This document shows positions 27,781 through 36,531 of a DNA stretch of 64,000 nucleotides, piece by piece (position 1 is the stretch's first letter; the number at the start of each line of letters is the position of its first letter). The stretch spans positions 62,001 to 126,000 of the forward strand of contig JAGAIM010000004.1 of NCBI GenBank assembly GCA_017626555.1, given 5' to 3'. This DNA is from Bacteroidales bacterium (GTDB taxonomy: Bacteria; Bacteroidota; Bacteroidia; Bacteroidales; UBA932). A program made the translations under genes and the position numbers. Under the pieces are notes generated by a model. It ran no database searches, was not told the DNA's origin, and saw only the letters and a program-made list of their open reading frames with translations.

Positions 27781-28629
27781 ATGAAATTACGTTGCGAAAA
27801 TCTGGTCAAGAAGTACGGACCGAGAACTGTAGTGAAAGGTGTCTCTATGGAGGTGAACCAAGGTGAGATCGTGGGATTTCTCGGGCCTAACGGAGCGGGT
27901 AAGACGACCAGTTTCTATATGATTACAGGTCTTATCGTGCCGAATGCCGGAAAGATATTCCTTGATGATGAGGAGATTACGAGCCTTCCGATGTACAAAC
28001 GTTCGCAGATGGGTGTTGGCTATCTGGCTCAGGAGGCCTCGGTGTTCAGGCATATGAGTGTGGAGGACAATATTATGTCAGTTATGGAGATGTCCAAGCA
28101 GTTTACCAAGGCTGAAAGGAAACAGCGTCTGGAAGATCTTCTGGACGAGTTCAACCTCCACAAGGTACGCAAGAGCAAGGGTATCCAACTTTCAGGAGGA
28201 GAGCGCCGTCGTTGCGAGATTGCACGTGCTCTCGCCATAGACCCTAAGTTCATCCTTCTTGACGAGCCTTTTGCGGGAGTCGATCCGATTGCGGTGGAAG
28301 ACATCCAGTACATCATCGCAAAACTCAAGTACAAGAATATCGGAGTCATCATCACTGACCACAATGTGGGTGAGACACTTGCGATCATCGACCGTGCATA
28401 TCTTCTTTATGAGGGCTCCATTCTTCAGCAGGGAACTCCAGAGGATCTGGCAGCAGATGATGAGGTCCGCACCAAATATCTCGGTTCCAACTTTGTCCTC
28501 AAACGTTCCGATGCCTTTCTTCGTGCAGAGCAGGGTGGACCTCAGCGCATAAATACAAAAGCAGAGCACGAGGCTGCCGGTCAACTTAAGAACGACGTAA
28601 TATCAGAAGAGCATCCTACTGAAGAATAG
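27781..28629 (+). CDS. lptB: LPS export ABC transporter ATP-binding protein
   Basis: A 282-residue ATPase that powers LPS extraction from the inner membrane with LptFG. Walker A is GPNGAGKT (35-42), the ABC signature LSGGE is at 137-141, and Walker B is ILLDEPFAGVDP with D161. SMEVNQGEIVGFLG and ITDHNVGETL (H-loop) match LptB specifically. It is about 40 residues longer than E. coli LptB, with a polar C-terminal tail from about residue 240 of unknown role. It ends at a large inverted repeat facing efp. Confidence 0.95.
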   Translation: MKLRCENLVKKYGPRTVVKGVSMEVNQGEIVGFLGPNGAGKTTSFYMITGLIVPNAGKIFLDDEEITSLPMYKRSQMGVGYLAQEASVFRHMSVEDNIMSVMEMSKQFTKAERKQRLEDLLDEFNLHKVRKSKGIQLSGGERRRCEIARALAIDPKFILLDEPFAGVDPIAVEDIQYIIAKLKYKNIGVIITDHNVGETLAIIDRAYLLYEGSILQQGTPEDLAADDEVRTKYLGSNFVLKRSDAFLRAEQGGPQRINTKAEHEAAGQLKNDVISEEHPTEE

Positions 28630-28636
28630 AATATAA

Positions 28637-28737
28637 ACAAACAACAGGCTGCTGATTCAAGGCGACATTGGCTCCCGAAAAGGGAGGGGACCCACGTCAG
28701 TGTGGAGGATCGCCGGAATCAGCAGCCTGTTGTTTGT
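28637..28737. repeat. 22-bp perfect inverted repeat with a 57-nt structured loop cassette
   Basis: Arms 28637-28658 and 28716-28737 are exact reverse complements and sit between the convergent lptB and efp genes, so the outer stem can act as a bidirectional terminator. The loop contains inner pairs GGCGA/ATCGCC and CTCCC/GGGAG. Its plan matches the element at 23687-23785, with a different cassette. Confidence 0.85.
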
Positions 28738-28749
28738 GCTGTGTCGGAA

Positions 28750-29316
28750 TTACTTCACGCGCTCGCCGTATGAACGGTCTGTAGTGTTGACACGGATCTT
28801 CTCTCCGATGTTGATGAAGAGAGGTGCCATAATGATTGCTCCAGTCTCGAGGGTAACCTCTTTCTGTGCGTTGGTAGATGCTGTATCTCCCTTCACTGCA
28901 GGCTCTGTGTAGGTTACTTCGAGTTCTACGTATGTAGGGAGTTCGCAAGTAAGGCAGCGCTCCTCGTCAGCGAGGAACATCATCTCAACGTGCTGTCCTT
29001 CCTTCATAAGGTCTGCATTGTCAACAAGTTCTGTGTCGAGGTGGATCTGCTCGTATGTCTCTTCGTGCATAAAGTTGAATCCGTCCTCATCCTTATAAAG
29101 GAACTGGTAAGGTCTTCTCTCGACGTTGATTGTCTCGATCTTTGCACCTGCTGTGAATGTGTTCTCGAGGATACGTCCGTTCTCAAGGTTTCTGAGTTTG
29201 CTCTTTACGAATGCTGGACCCTTTCCTGGCTTAACGTGCTGGAACCATACGATCTGGCAAGGTTTTCCATTGTAGTTAAGATAGAGTCCGTTCTTGAAAT
29301 CCGCTGTTGTTGCCAT
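28750..29316 (-). CDS. efp: translation elongation factor P
   Basis: A 188-residue protein that rescues ribosomes stalled at polyproline. The three-domain fold is complete. The loop KPGKGPAFVK carries the lysine that other species modify, which lies at about residue 32. The oligonucleotide-binding C-terminal domain begins near VEVTYTEPAVKGD. No epmA or epmB homologue is nearby. It has its own promoter and ends at the inverted repeat shared with lptB. Confidence 0.97.
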   Translation of the reverse strand: MATTADFKNGLYLNYNGKPCQIVWFQHVKPGKGPAFVKSKLRNLENGRILENTFTAGAKIETINVERRPYQFLYKDEDGFNFMHEETYEQIHLDTELVDNADLMKEGQHVEMMFLADEERCLTCELPTYVELEVTYTEPAVKGDTASTNAQKEVTLETGAIIMAPLFINIGEKIRVNTTDRSYGERVK

Positions 29317-29357
29317 AAAAATGTATTTGTTTTATTAGATTATTCAAAAATCGGCTG

Positions 29358-29389
29358 CAAAAATATAAAATTGTCCGCTACATACCAAA
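29358..29389 (-). promoter_or_regulatory. promoter of efp (TTTG-N20-TATTTTTG)
   Basis: On the minus strand TTTG (29386-29389) and the -7 box TATTTTTG (29358-29365) are 20 bp apart, a canonical Bacteroidota promoter. Predicted leader is about 35 nt. Confidence 0.7.
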
Positions 29390-29392
29390 TTT

Positions 29393-30385
29393 TTACTGAT
29401 TATCAGTCTTTTCGCTCTCGGCGAATTTCTCTTCCCAGGCTGGTACGTATCTGTTGAGGTCGAGAATGTGTTCCGCGACATCTTCAAGTAGCCATTTAGG
29501 TGTGGAAGTCGCTCCGCATACGCCCACTCTGTCATCGGCTCTGAACCATTCCCTCTTGATGTCTTCAGTTGAGTCGATATGGTATGTCCTGATGTTGAGT
29601 GACTTGCAAAGGTTACACAGAACCTTGCCGTTGGAACTTGCCTTGCCTGATACAAAGATTATGATGTCGTGTTCCATAGCGAACTTAGAAAGCCTTTCGT
29701 GCCTTGTCGCTACCTGCTGGCAGATGGTTTCGTTGATTTTAAGCAGTTCACGACCCTTGAATCTCTCGATGGAGAGTTCGTTGTGTCTGGCCATCTCTTC
29801 TTCCAGACGGGCACAGAGCCTTGAGTACTCTGCCGGGCTTTTGGTGGTCTGGCTGAATACCTCTGTGTGGATGTCCAGTCTGATGGTTCCGTCTGCGATC
29901 AGGTCTTCCAGCATCATAGTGTTTTCAACGACTATTGCTTTGCCTTCGGTCTGTCCTATCAGTCCGAGGACTTCTGCGTGGCCTATCTTTCCGAATATGA
30001 GTATCTGACCCTTTCCTTCTTCAGAATGCTTTTGGTAAGCCTCCCGGATCCTTTCCTGAAGTTTAAGCACGACAGGGCAGGTGCAGTCGATGATGCTGAA
30101 TCCTAGTCTTTCTGCAGTCTGATAAGTCTGAGGAGGCTCTCCGTGTGCTCTTATGAGCAGTACTTCTCCTTGTGCATCAACCATTTCCTGCAGGTCTTCC
30201 TTGTCGATTGTGACAAGTCCCTTGTCTGCTAGCCTGCCAAGTTCTGCATCATTGTGCACAATGGCACCGAGAGAATAGAGCCTTTTCTCTCCTTTGGGAT
30301 CGTTGAGGTATTCCTCAGCCTTGCCTATAGCCCTGATGACTCCCGCACAGAACCCAGAATTGCTGTCTATGTCAACTGTAAGCAT
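29393..30385 (-). CDS. ispH: 4-hydroxy-3-methylbut-2-enyl diphosphate reductase
   Basis: A 330-residue iron-sulfur enzyme that makes IPP and DMAPP in the last step of the MEP isoprenoid pathway. The three cluster cysteines are C13 (SNSGFCAGV), the second Cys region in IIDCTCPVV, and the Cys in GVCGATSTPKW. HGEPP and the STxxP motif (ATSTPKW) are substrate-binding. It starts 6 nt after cmk, so the two are co-transcribed. Some other bacteria carry ispH fused to a ribosomal S1-like domain; this copy is stand-alone. Confidence 0.96.
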   Translation of the reverse strand: MLTVDIDSNSGFCAGVIRAIGKAEEYLNDPKGEKRLYSLGAIVHNDAELGRLADKGLVTIDKEDLQEMVDAQGEVLLIRAHGEPPQTYQTAERLGFSIIDCTCPVVLKLQERIREAYQKHSEEGKGQILIFGKIGHAEVLGLIGQTEGKAIVVENTMMLEDLIADGTIRLDIHTEVFSQTTKSPAEYSRLCARLEEEMARHNELSIERFKGRELLKINETICQQVATRHERLSKFAMEHDIIIFVSGKASSNGKVLCNLCKSLNIRTYHIDSTEDIKREWFRADDRVGVCGATSTPKWLLEDVAEHILDLNRYVPAWEEKFAESEKTDNQ

Positions 30386-30391
30386 AATGTA

Positions 30392-31072
30392 TCAGCAGCC
30401 GAAACGTCCGGCCATTATTTCCTTGAGCCATATCATCTGCTCTTCCATCGTCATATCGGAATTATCCAGGACAATGGCATCGTCAGCCTTGGTCAAAGGT
30501 GATGTTTCACGGTGTGAATCGATATAATCTCTCTCTTGAAGATTTTTCATTACATCCTCAATTCTGACATCTTCTCCCTTGGCTCTCATTTCTGCTGCAC
30601 GTCTCTGCGCTCTGATTTCGGGAGTTGCGGTCATAAACAATTTCAGTTCGGCATCAGGAAATACTGTAGTCCCGATGTCGCGACCGTCCATAACAATGCG
30701 CTTCTGCTTACCGAATTCTCTCAGTTTCTTGTCAACAAAGGCACGTACTTGAGGGACTGCAGCAATCGGGCTTACCTTGTCAGCGATGGATAAAGATCTG
30801 ATTTCCTTTTCTATACATCTGTCTCCGATATATGTCCCGCCGTTCCCGAAATGAAGGTCGAGGTTTTCCAAGGCTTTCTCCAGCCCAGATACATCTATGT
30901 CGCATTGATCATTGATGAAACCGTTCTCGACAGCAAAGAGAGTCACCCCTCTGTAGAGGGCTCCTGAGTCAAGATATAGAAAAGAGAACTCGTTTGCTAT
31001 GATTTTTGCAAACGAACTTTTGCCGGTGGAAGAGTAGCCGTCAATGGCTATGATTATGTCTGGTATTTGCAT
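30392..31072 (-). CDS. cmk: cytidylate kinase
   Basis: A 226-residue kinase phosphorylating CMP and dCMP. The P-loop is GYSSTGKSS (about 12-20), the CMP site includes YLDSGALYRG, and MDGRDIGTTVFPDA and RDYIDSHRETSPL complete the family pattern. ATG 31072 is preferred; the frame extends to 31228, but that extension crosses the predicted promoter at 31092-31123 and is hydrophobic junk. Length matches the family (about 225). Confidence 0.95.
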   Translation of the reverse strand: MQIPDIIIAIDGYSSTGKSSFAKIIANEFSFLYLDSGALYRGVTLFAVENGFINDQCDIDVSGLEKALENLDLHFGNGGTYIGDRCIEKEIRSLSIADKVSPIAAVPQVRAFVDKKLREFGKQKRIVMDGRDIGTTVFPDAELKLFMTATPEIRAQRRAAEMRAKGEDVRIEDVMKNLQERDYIDSHRETSPLTKADDAIVLDNSDMTMEEQMIWLKEIMAGRFGC

Positions 31073-31091
31073 ATTTATCCGTAAAATCAAG

Positions 31092-31123
31092 CAAAAATAT
31101 AAAATATTGTGTAAACTCCCAAA
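31092..31123 (-). promoter_or_regulatory. promoter of the cmk-ispH operon (TTTG-N20-TATTTTTG)
   Basis: The -7 box is at 31092-31099 and TTTG at 31120-31123 on the minus strand. The predicted start of transcription is about 12 nt before ATG 31072. Confidence 0.7.
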
Positions 31124-31178
31124 AATGACGATATTTGTATGCCTATACAAAATCTGAATGGGGTAAAATATTGAAAAT

Positions 31179-32327
31179 ATGAAGATTCTTATTATTGACG
31201 ACGAGAGATCTATCCGCAATTCCCTCAAAGAGATACTTGTGGATGAGGGTTATGATGTTGACCTTGCGGAAAACGGTGCACAAGGCTGTGCGATGGTTGA
31301 CAAGGAGAAGTACAGTGTCATCTTCTGCGACATCAAGATGCCGGAGATGGACGGAATGGAAGTCCTTGACAGATTCAACCAGATGGGAATTGATGCTGCT
31401 GTGGTGATGATTTCCGGTCACGGTGATATTGCCGTTGCGGTAGAGTGTATCAAGAAAGGGGCGTTCGACTTCATTCCGAAGCCTTTGGATCTGAACCGTA
31501 TCCTCATTACCATCAAGAATGCGACGGAAAAAGTATCTCTTGTCAAGGAAACGAGGATTCTCAAAAAGAAGGTCTATGGCCAGGAGATGGTAGGAGAGTC
31601 GCCGGCACTTATTCACGTAAAGGAGATGATCGATAAGGTGGCACCGACCGATGCCAGAGTTCTTATAGTGGGCTCAAATGGTACGGGAAAGGAACTTGTG
31701 GCAAGAAATCTTCATCAGAAGAGCCCGCGTTCATCCGCCCCATATATCGAGGTCAACTGTGCGGCCATACCTTCGGAACTTATAGAGAGTGAACTTTTCG
31801 GTCACGAAAAAGGAGCATTCACCTCTGCGATCAAGCAGCATAAAGGAAAGTTCGAACAGGCTGACGGCGGAACACTTTTCCTTGATGAGATCGGTGATAT
31901 GTCTCTTGCCGCACAGGCAAAGGTGCTCAGAGTGCTTCAGGAAAAGAAACTTTCACGCGTGGGAAGCGATAAGGATATTATTGTAGATGTCAGGGTGCTT
32001 GCCGCTACGAACAAGAATCTGAAGGCCGAAATAGAAAAAGGTACATTCAGAGAAGACCTTTACCACCGTTTGAGTGTGATAGTCATAAATATGCCGACTC
32101 TGGATGAACGTAAATCGGATATTCCGCTTCTTGTGGAGCATTTCATAGGACAGATATGCTCTGAGACCGGAATGATGCCGCGTGAAATCGATGAGGATGC
32201 CTTGCAGATGCTTGTGGACAAGACTTGGACAGGAAATATCCGCGAACTGCGCAATGTCGTGGAAAGGCTTCTGATCCTCTCCGGTGACAGAATCACTGTC
32301 TCAGATGTAAAGGCATACGTTCTTTAA
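31179..32327 (+). CDS. NtrC-like response regulator lacking a DNA-binding domain
   Basis: A 382-residue protein with a receiver domain (D51 in FCDIKMPEMDG) and an AAA+ sigma-54-interaction domain. Walker A is GSNGTGKE (165-172), Walker B is GTLFLDEIGDM, and the arginine region is FREDLYHRLSV. The sigma-54 contact loop reads GAFTSA (212-217) instead of GAFTGA. After the C-terminal AAA+ lid (WTGNIRELRNVVERL) the protein ends at DVKAYVL, so the usual Fis-type helix-turn-helix is missing. It may act from solution or not on sigma-54 at all. Its stop codon overlaps that of the NtrY-like kinase on the other strand, its probable partner. Confidence 0.9.
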   Translation: MKILIIDDERSIRNSLKEILVDEGYDVDLAENGAQGCAMVDKEKYSVIFCDIKMPEMDGMEVLDRFNQMGIDAAVVMISGHGDIAVAVECIKKGAFDFIPKPLDLNRILITIKNATEKVSLVKETRILKKKVYGQEMVGESPALIHVKEMIDKVAPTDARVLIVGSNGTGKELVARNLHQKSPRSSAPYIEVNCAAIPSELIESELFGHEKGAFTSAIKQHKGKFEQADGGTLFLDEIGDMSLAAQAKVLRVLQEKKLSRVGSDKDIIVDVRVLAATNKNLKAEIEKGTFREDLYHRLSVIVINMPTLDERKSDIPLLVEHFIGQICSETGMMPREIDEDALQMLVDKTWTGNIRELRNVVERLLILSGDRITVSDVKAYVL

Positions 32328-35300
32328 TCCTCATATTGAGGGATCGTTACAATAAAGGATGCACCTCCGAGGGCGAATGATTTCTGATAACGGATCTCGC
32401 CCTCGCATTTTTCTATGATGTTGCGGCAGATGGCAAGTCCCAGACCTGTTCCGGAACTCTTGGTCGTGAAGTTCGGCGTGAAAAGTCTGTCGAGATTCTC
32501 TTCACTCACACCCGGACCATTGTCGTCGAATACAATGTCGTAATATCCGTCTTTGGTGCTCTTTCTCAAGCAGATGAGAACTTTGCCCGCAGAAGGTTCA
32601 AGCCCGTTCTCCGTCTGCTCTTTCTGGTTGATTTCCACAGCCTGCAGGGCATTGGTTATGAGGTTGACGAATACACGTATCAACTGAGGCTTAGGTGCCT
32701 TGACAAGTGCATTTTCAAATCCTATGTACTGTATGGTGATGTTGTCCCTGTTGTCGAAGATCAGCAACTGATCCTTGAGGATCTTGTCAAGATCGATCAG
32801 AACAGGATCCTCGCTGTACAGTTTTGCGAATGTTGAAAACTCGTTCGCTGTTTCAGTAAGGATGTCGATATGTTCGAGGACGACGGCGGATACCTCATCA
32901 AAGCGTTGCTCCCACGCCGGATTATTGTTGTTCTTCAGCCTTATGAGCCTCTGTATCTGAAGTTTGATAGGAGTGAGAGGGTTTTTGATTTCGTGAGCGA
33001 CCTGACGCGCCATCTGGCTCCAGGCTTTGTCTCGTTCGGCCAGAGCAAGTTGTCTGGTGGATTCGGAAAGATCCTTGACCATTCGGTTATATGCGTCAAC
33101 GAGAGACGAAATCTCATCTTCACGTTTGTAGATGATATACTGAAGATTGTGGATGTCTGCAGCATTCATTTTCTTTCCCATTTCAATCAGAGGCGAGAAC
33201 AGGGCATTCACTTCCCTTGTGCTGAACAGCAACGCTCCTATCAGAAGGAGAAGGAATAGATTGATTATCAGGGCAGCGTGGAAGAATGCTTCCCTTCTGA
33301 AGTCGAAACTTCTGTCGGTATATGGCACCCCTATGATAGCGATCATCTGTCCGTTGTCATTGAATACAGGTGCATACAGTGCCCAATAACTGAAGTCTGT
33401 GACTTTTTCTCTGTGGATGAAGAATCTCTGATGCAGGTCTCTTATGTTGTGGTATGCCTCTTCGTCAAGCCTGCTGCCCATAATCATCCTTTCAAATACC
33501 TCCGGTGTGGTGGATCTGAACACCTTTCCACCAGGGGTGTAGAGGGTGATATCGGATTTAGTCGTGTTGCCGATGTTCTCCAGATTGGCAGTGAATTCCT
33601 GATTATTGAGATCCTGCCAGTTTCTGGCTGTCCTTGCCTGTCTTTCCACGAGAGCCTGTATGGTAATGATGCGTGATGACATCAGGTTGTGCATATTCTC
33701 TTCGTTGCGCTTATACACGAAGACAATACTGATGACAGTCATACTCAAGAGGATAAGGAATGATGATATGAAAAGTATCGTGTTTATCCTCTTCTTGAAA
33801 TAGTTGCTCTTGAAAGGACGTTTCTTGTCGCGCGACCTGGCGAATATGCTAAGAATGCAACTGAGGGCAAGACATAGGTAAGAGAACGATGTGAAATATA
33901 CGAGTCCGCCTCTGCGCGCCCTGGAGATTACAATGATTTCCTCCTCATTCACAAGATTGAGGAAATGTACGTAACCATTGCTTCTTGCAACGTGTTTCTT
34001 CTTTCCTTCAGGATATTCGCTGCTGTCGAAGTGTGTAGGATAAGGATAGTTTCCTTTATAGGACATCAGTCTGCTGTCCTTGTATCTGGCATACGAGTAG
34101 TATGCCGGTATGTTTATGTCACCTGGCTTGGAGAAACGTCCGAGGATACTTTCATAGCCTCTGTCCTCACGGTTGGAGTTGGACTCTATGCCAAGTATCA
34201 TTCTTGTGATTCCTTTTTCCGGACTGTAGAATATGAAGAGTCCGGCATAACTGCTGCGCCCGTTGGCATCAGTAATGAATGAGAATCTTGATCCTGTTGC
34301 AATAGGAGTACCGGTGCGGACTATGCTGTTGAAAAGGCTTAGTCCTGCGATGTCATTGTCTTTGACTATTCTGACCTCAAGGTTATATGCCTGTCTGATC
34401 CGGTTGAGGTAATATTCGCTGATCCTGTTCTGGATCATACCTCCGGTGTTGTCGAGATGGGACAGGGCTGAAATAAGTTGGTCGTACGCTATGCTTTCCT
34501 CGGCAGAGCGTAGTTGGATCTCAAGACCAAGATCCCTTTCCACCGATAGCCGGTTGGCCCATACTGTGACTCTGTCAGTCTCTTTCTTGAATCCTAATTG
34601 GCTTGAAATCAGTGTGAAATACGCTGAGCATAGTATCGCGAACAGGATAAGCGTCCGGGGGGAAAGCATATCATATTTGCGCCCGGTGAATTCCTTTACC
34701 ACCGGTCTGAGCCCTTGGATAAGCAGCAGTATGCTGAACAGGAGACCCGTATATGACAGATAGACCAGGATGGTGAAGAATATATGCGTGTTCCATCTGT
34801 ACAATTCCATCGATATGTTGGAATTGAGCAGAAGGCTTTTGAGTGTGAGATGTGTATATACTCCTGTGGATATGGCGAGTATGGCAGTGACTATGCCGAA
34901 GATAAGAATGTGTCTTCTATAATGCTTCTTATGCTTCCTGATTATTGCCGTTATTCTGTTCCTCACCAGAAAAAGACAGGTCGTCATCAGTGTGATGTAG
35001 GTGTTGATCAGAAGAAGGGAACCTAACGAGAAGAAGACAGGACCGTCTGCATATATGGTAGGGGAGAACAGTTCGGATGTCCCGTTCATCTGTAGTCCCC
35101 AGATGTATGACATAAGGAAAAGGAGCGTAAGGGTCGATGCGACCACAGTAAAGACTTTCAGGGTTCTGTGTCCTGCCATAAACATTACGATAGCGATGGC
35201 TAACAGAATCACAGCAGTCCAGCGCAGCATCGAGTTGTCGAAGAATGGGGTGGCCTGACTGCTGTCGTACAGGATTTTGAAAAGAGGCTTCCCGTCTATT

Positions 35301-35893
35301 TCCACGGCTGATCCACCGCTGTTTGTCAGTGGCAGAACGGAATATTTTCCTGAAAGTTTGAGACGCGGATTCACACCGTTCTCATTACGTCTGGCATCAT
35401 CAATCAGAGTGTTCTTGATCTCCAGTCCGCAGATTATTTTCTGATTGCCGTTTCCGTTTACAGATTTGACGAGATACCATTTAGGACCGAAGTTGAGGTA
35501 GGATATTTCCTCAGTAACATCGGTAAGAGGTGAGATTATCTGCTCGCTTCTGTCGGTAAGTCTCTGGAAGACAAGGCGTGATGTAATGTCATCGTTGATG
35601 ATGGAGAATTGATTGCTCCACGATTGGAGGGAGTCATTTATGTAGCGGTATATGACCATATCTTCCGGGAGTCCTTCCGGAAGGATGAGTTCTTTCCTGT
35701 CTGTCTCCAATGCTTCCTCTATATATCTTTCGAGGATTTCCAGCCTGTCTTCGATCTTTTCCGCAGTATTGCGCGCCACCTTCTCTGTGTCGCTGCCGGC
35801 ATTATTGCTGGCCATAGACAGGACAAAGAGCAGGAGCGAGAGTATCAATGCCGTCAAAGGCAGTCTTTTATGGAGCCATTCCTTGGTGTTCAT
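32324..35893 (-). CDS. large NtrY-like membrane sensor histidine kinase
   Basis: A 1189-residue sensor. The first helix is PLTALILSLLLFVLSM; an extracytoplasmic domain of about 190 residues and a block of roughly six further helices follow. A second extracytoplasmic region (about 435-660) and another helix-flanked sensor segment follow. A HAMP-like stretch (FSPLIEMGKKMNAADI) precedes the HisKA domain with the phosphoacceptor His near residue 967 (VAHEIKNPLTPIK). The ATPase has N box NALQAVE, G1 FDDNGPGV and G2 SSGTGLGLAI. It starts 11 nt after rlmH. The convergent NtrC-like regulator is the likely partner. The stimulus is unknown. Confidence 0.92.
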   Translation of the reverse strand: MNTKEWLHKRLPLTALILSLLLFVLSMASNNAGSDTEKVARNTAEKIEDRLEILERYIEEALETDRKELILPEGLPEDMVIYRYINDSLQSWSNQFSIINDDITSRLVFQRLTDRSEQIISPLTDVTEEISYLNFGPKWYLVKSVNGNGNQKIICGLEIKNTLIDDARRNENGVNPRLKLSGKYSVLPLTNSGGSAVEIDGKPLFKILYDSSQATPFFDNSMLRWTAVILLAIAIVMFMAGHRTLKVFTVVASTLTLLFLMSYIWGLQMNGTSELFSPTIYADGPVFFSLGSLLLINTYITLMTTCLFLVRNRITAIIRKHKKHYRRHILIFGIVTAILAISTGVYTHLTLKSLLLNSNISMELYRWNTHIFFTILVYLSYTGLLFSILLLIQGLRPVVKEFTGRKYDMLSPRTLILFAILCSAYFTLISSQLGFKKETDRVTVWANRLSVERDLGLEIQLRSAEESIAYDQLISALSHLDNTGGMIQNRISEYYLNRIRQAYNLEVRIVKDNDIAGLSLFNSIVRTGTPIATGSRFSFITDANGRSSYAGLFIFYSPEKGITRMILGIESNSNREDRGYESILGRFSKPGDINIPAYYSYARYKDSRLMSYKGNYPYPTHFDSSEYPEGKKKHVARSNGYVHFLNLVNEEEIIVISRARRGGLVYFTSFSYLCLALSCILSIFARSRDKKRPFKSNYFKKRINTILFISSFLILLSMTVISIVFVYKRNEENMHNLMSSRIITIQALVERQARTARNWQDLNNQEFTANLENIGNTTKSDITLYTPGGKVFRSTTPEVFERMIMGSRLDEEAYHNIRDLHQRFFIHREKVTDFSYWALYAPVFNDNGQMIAIIGVPYTDRSFDFRREAFFHAALIINLFLLLLIGALLFSTREVNALFSPLIEMGKKMNAADIHNLQYIIYKREDEISSLVDAYNRMVKDLSESTRQLALAERDKAWSQMARQVAHEIKNPLTPIKLQIQRLIRLKNNNNPAWEQRFDEVSAVVLEHIDILTETANEFSTFAKLYSEDPVLIDLDKILKDQLLIFDNRDNITIQYIGFENALVKAPKPQLIRVFVNLITNALQAVEINQKEQTENGLEPSAGKVLICLRKSTKDGYYDIVFDDNGPGVSEENLDRLFTPNFTTKSSGTGLGLAICRNIIEKCEGEIRYQKSFALGGASFIVTIPQYED

Positions 35894-35904
35894 CTTCGGT
35901 CGGA

Positions 35905-36378
35905 TTATTCGTGGTGATACGGCTCGCCTCTCATTATCGTAAAGGCTCTGTATATCTGTTCAGCAAAAATGGCTCTCACCATCTGATGAGAGAATGTCAT
36001 CCGGGACAAAGACAGTTTCGAGTCGGCTCTTTGATATACGGCATCGGAGAATCCGTATGCTCCTCCTATCACATATACGATGTCCTTGCCGACGTATGAT
36101 ATCTTGTCCTGAATGATTTTCGCTAGTTCGACAGATGAAAATTCCTTGCCTCTCTCATCGAGCAGGATGACATCGTCCGTGGAGCGTATGTTCTTGAGTA
36201 TCAGTTCTCCTTCCTTGGTCTTGATCTGTTCCTTCGACATAGCGGCAGCATTCTTCAGTTCAGGGATTTCCACAATGCTGAAAGGTATATAGTGCTTGAG
36301 ACGGGACACATATATGTCCAGTCCTTGTCTGACCCAGTCCTTGTCTGTCTTGCCGACGGTAAGAAGCGTTATTTTCAT
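35905..36378 (-). CDS. rlmH: 23S rRNA (pseudouridine1915-N3)-methyltransferase
   Basis: A 157-residue SPOUT enzyme that methylates pseudouridine 1915 of 23S rRNA on assembled ribosomes. KITLLTVGKTDKDWV opens the fold, ILLDERGKEFSSVE and VIGGAYGFSDAVY form the knot that binds SAM, and the C-terminus LSRMTFSHQMVRAIFAEQIY ending in GEPYHHE is the family signature. Full length. It precedes the kinase gene in the same transcript. Confidence 0.97.
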   Translation of the reverse strand: MKITLLTVGKTDKDWVRQGLDIYVSRLKHYIPFSIVEIPELKNAAAMSKEQIKTKEGELILKNIRSTDDVILLDERGKEFSSVELAKIIQDKISYVGKDIVYVIGGAYGFSDAVYQRADSKLSLSRMTFSHQMVRAIFAEQIYRAFTIMRGEPYHHE

Positions 36379-36398
36379 AGGCTGTCAACTATATAGGG

Positions 36399-36406
36399 CA
36401 AATTTA
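36399..36406 (-). promoter_or_regulatory. Bacteroidota -7 box (TAAATTTG) for rlmH and the kinase gene
   Basis: The minus-strand octamer lies 20 bp upstream of the rlmH start. No good -33 TTTG was seen. Confidence 0.5.
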
Positions 36407-36476
36407 AGAAACTGTTTCCAATTCTGCGAAAAAAAACATCTGCAAAAATCCCGCCACGTGATAAATGCCGAAAACT

Positions 36477-36507
36477 CTTGACAGGCATCGAATTTGTAGT
36501 ATCTTTG
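36477..36507 (+). promoter_or_regulatory. promoter of the DUF4783 gene (CTTG-N19-TATCTTTG)
   Basis: The -7 box is at 36500-36507 with CTTG 19 bp upstream. It predicts transcription from about 36514, so the translation start must be ATG 36532 rather than 36478. Confidence 0.65.
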
Positions 36508-36531
36508 CACGGTCATTCCAAGGTTTTACAG

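Noticed and set aside
28697-28948. 83-codon frame across the composite palindrome and into efp
   Set aside because: It is built from the inverted repeat and the antisense-frame reading of efp and has no protein-like features.
31073-31228. 52-residue N-terminal extension of cytidylate kinase
   Set aside because: It crosses a good TTTG-N20-TAnnTTTG promoter and the P-loop is at the normal distance from ATG 31072.
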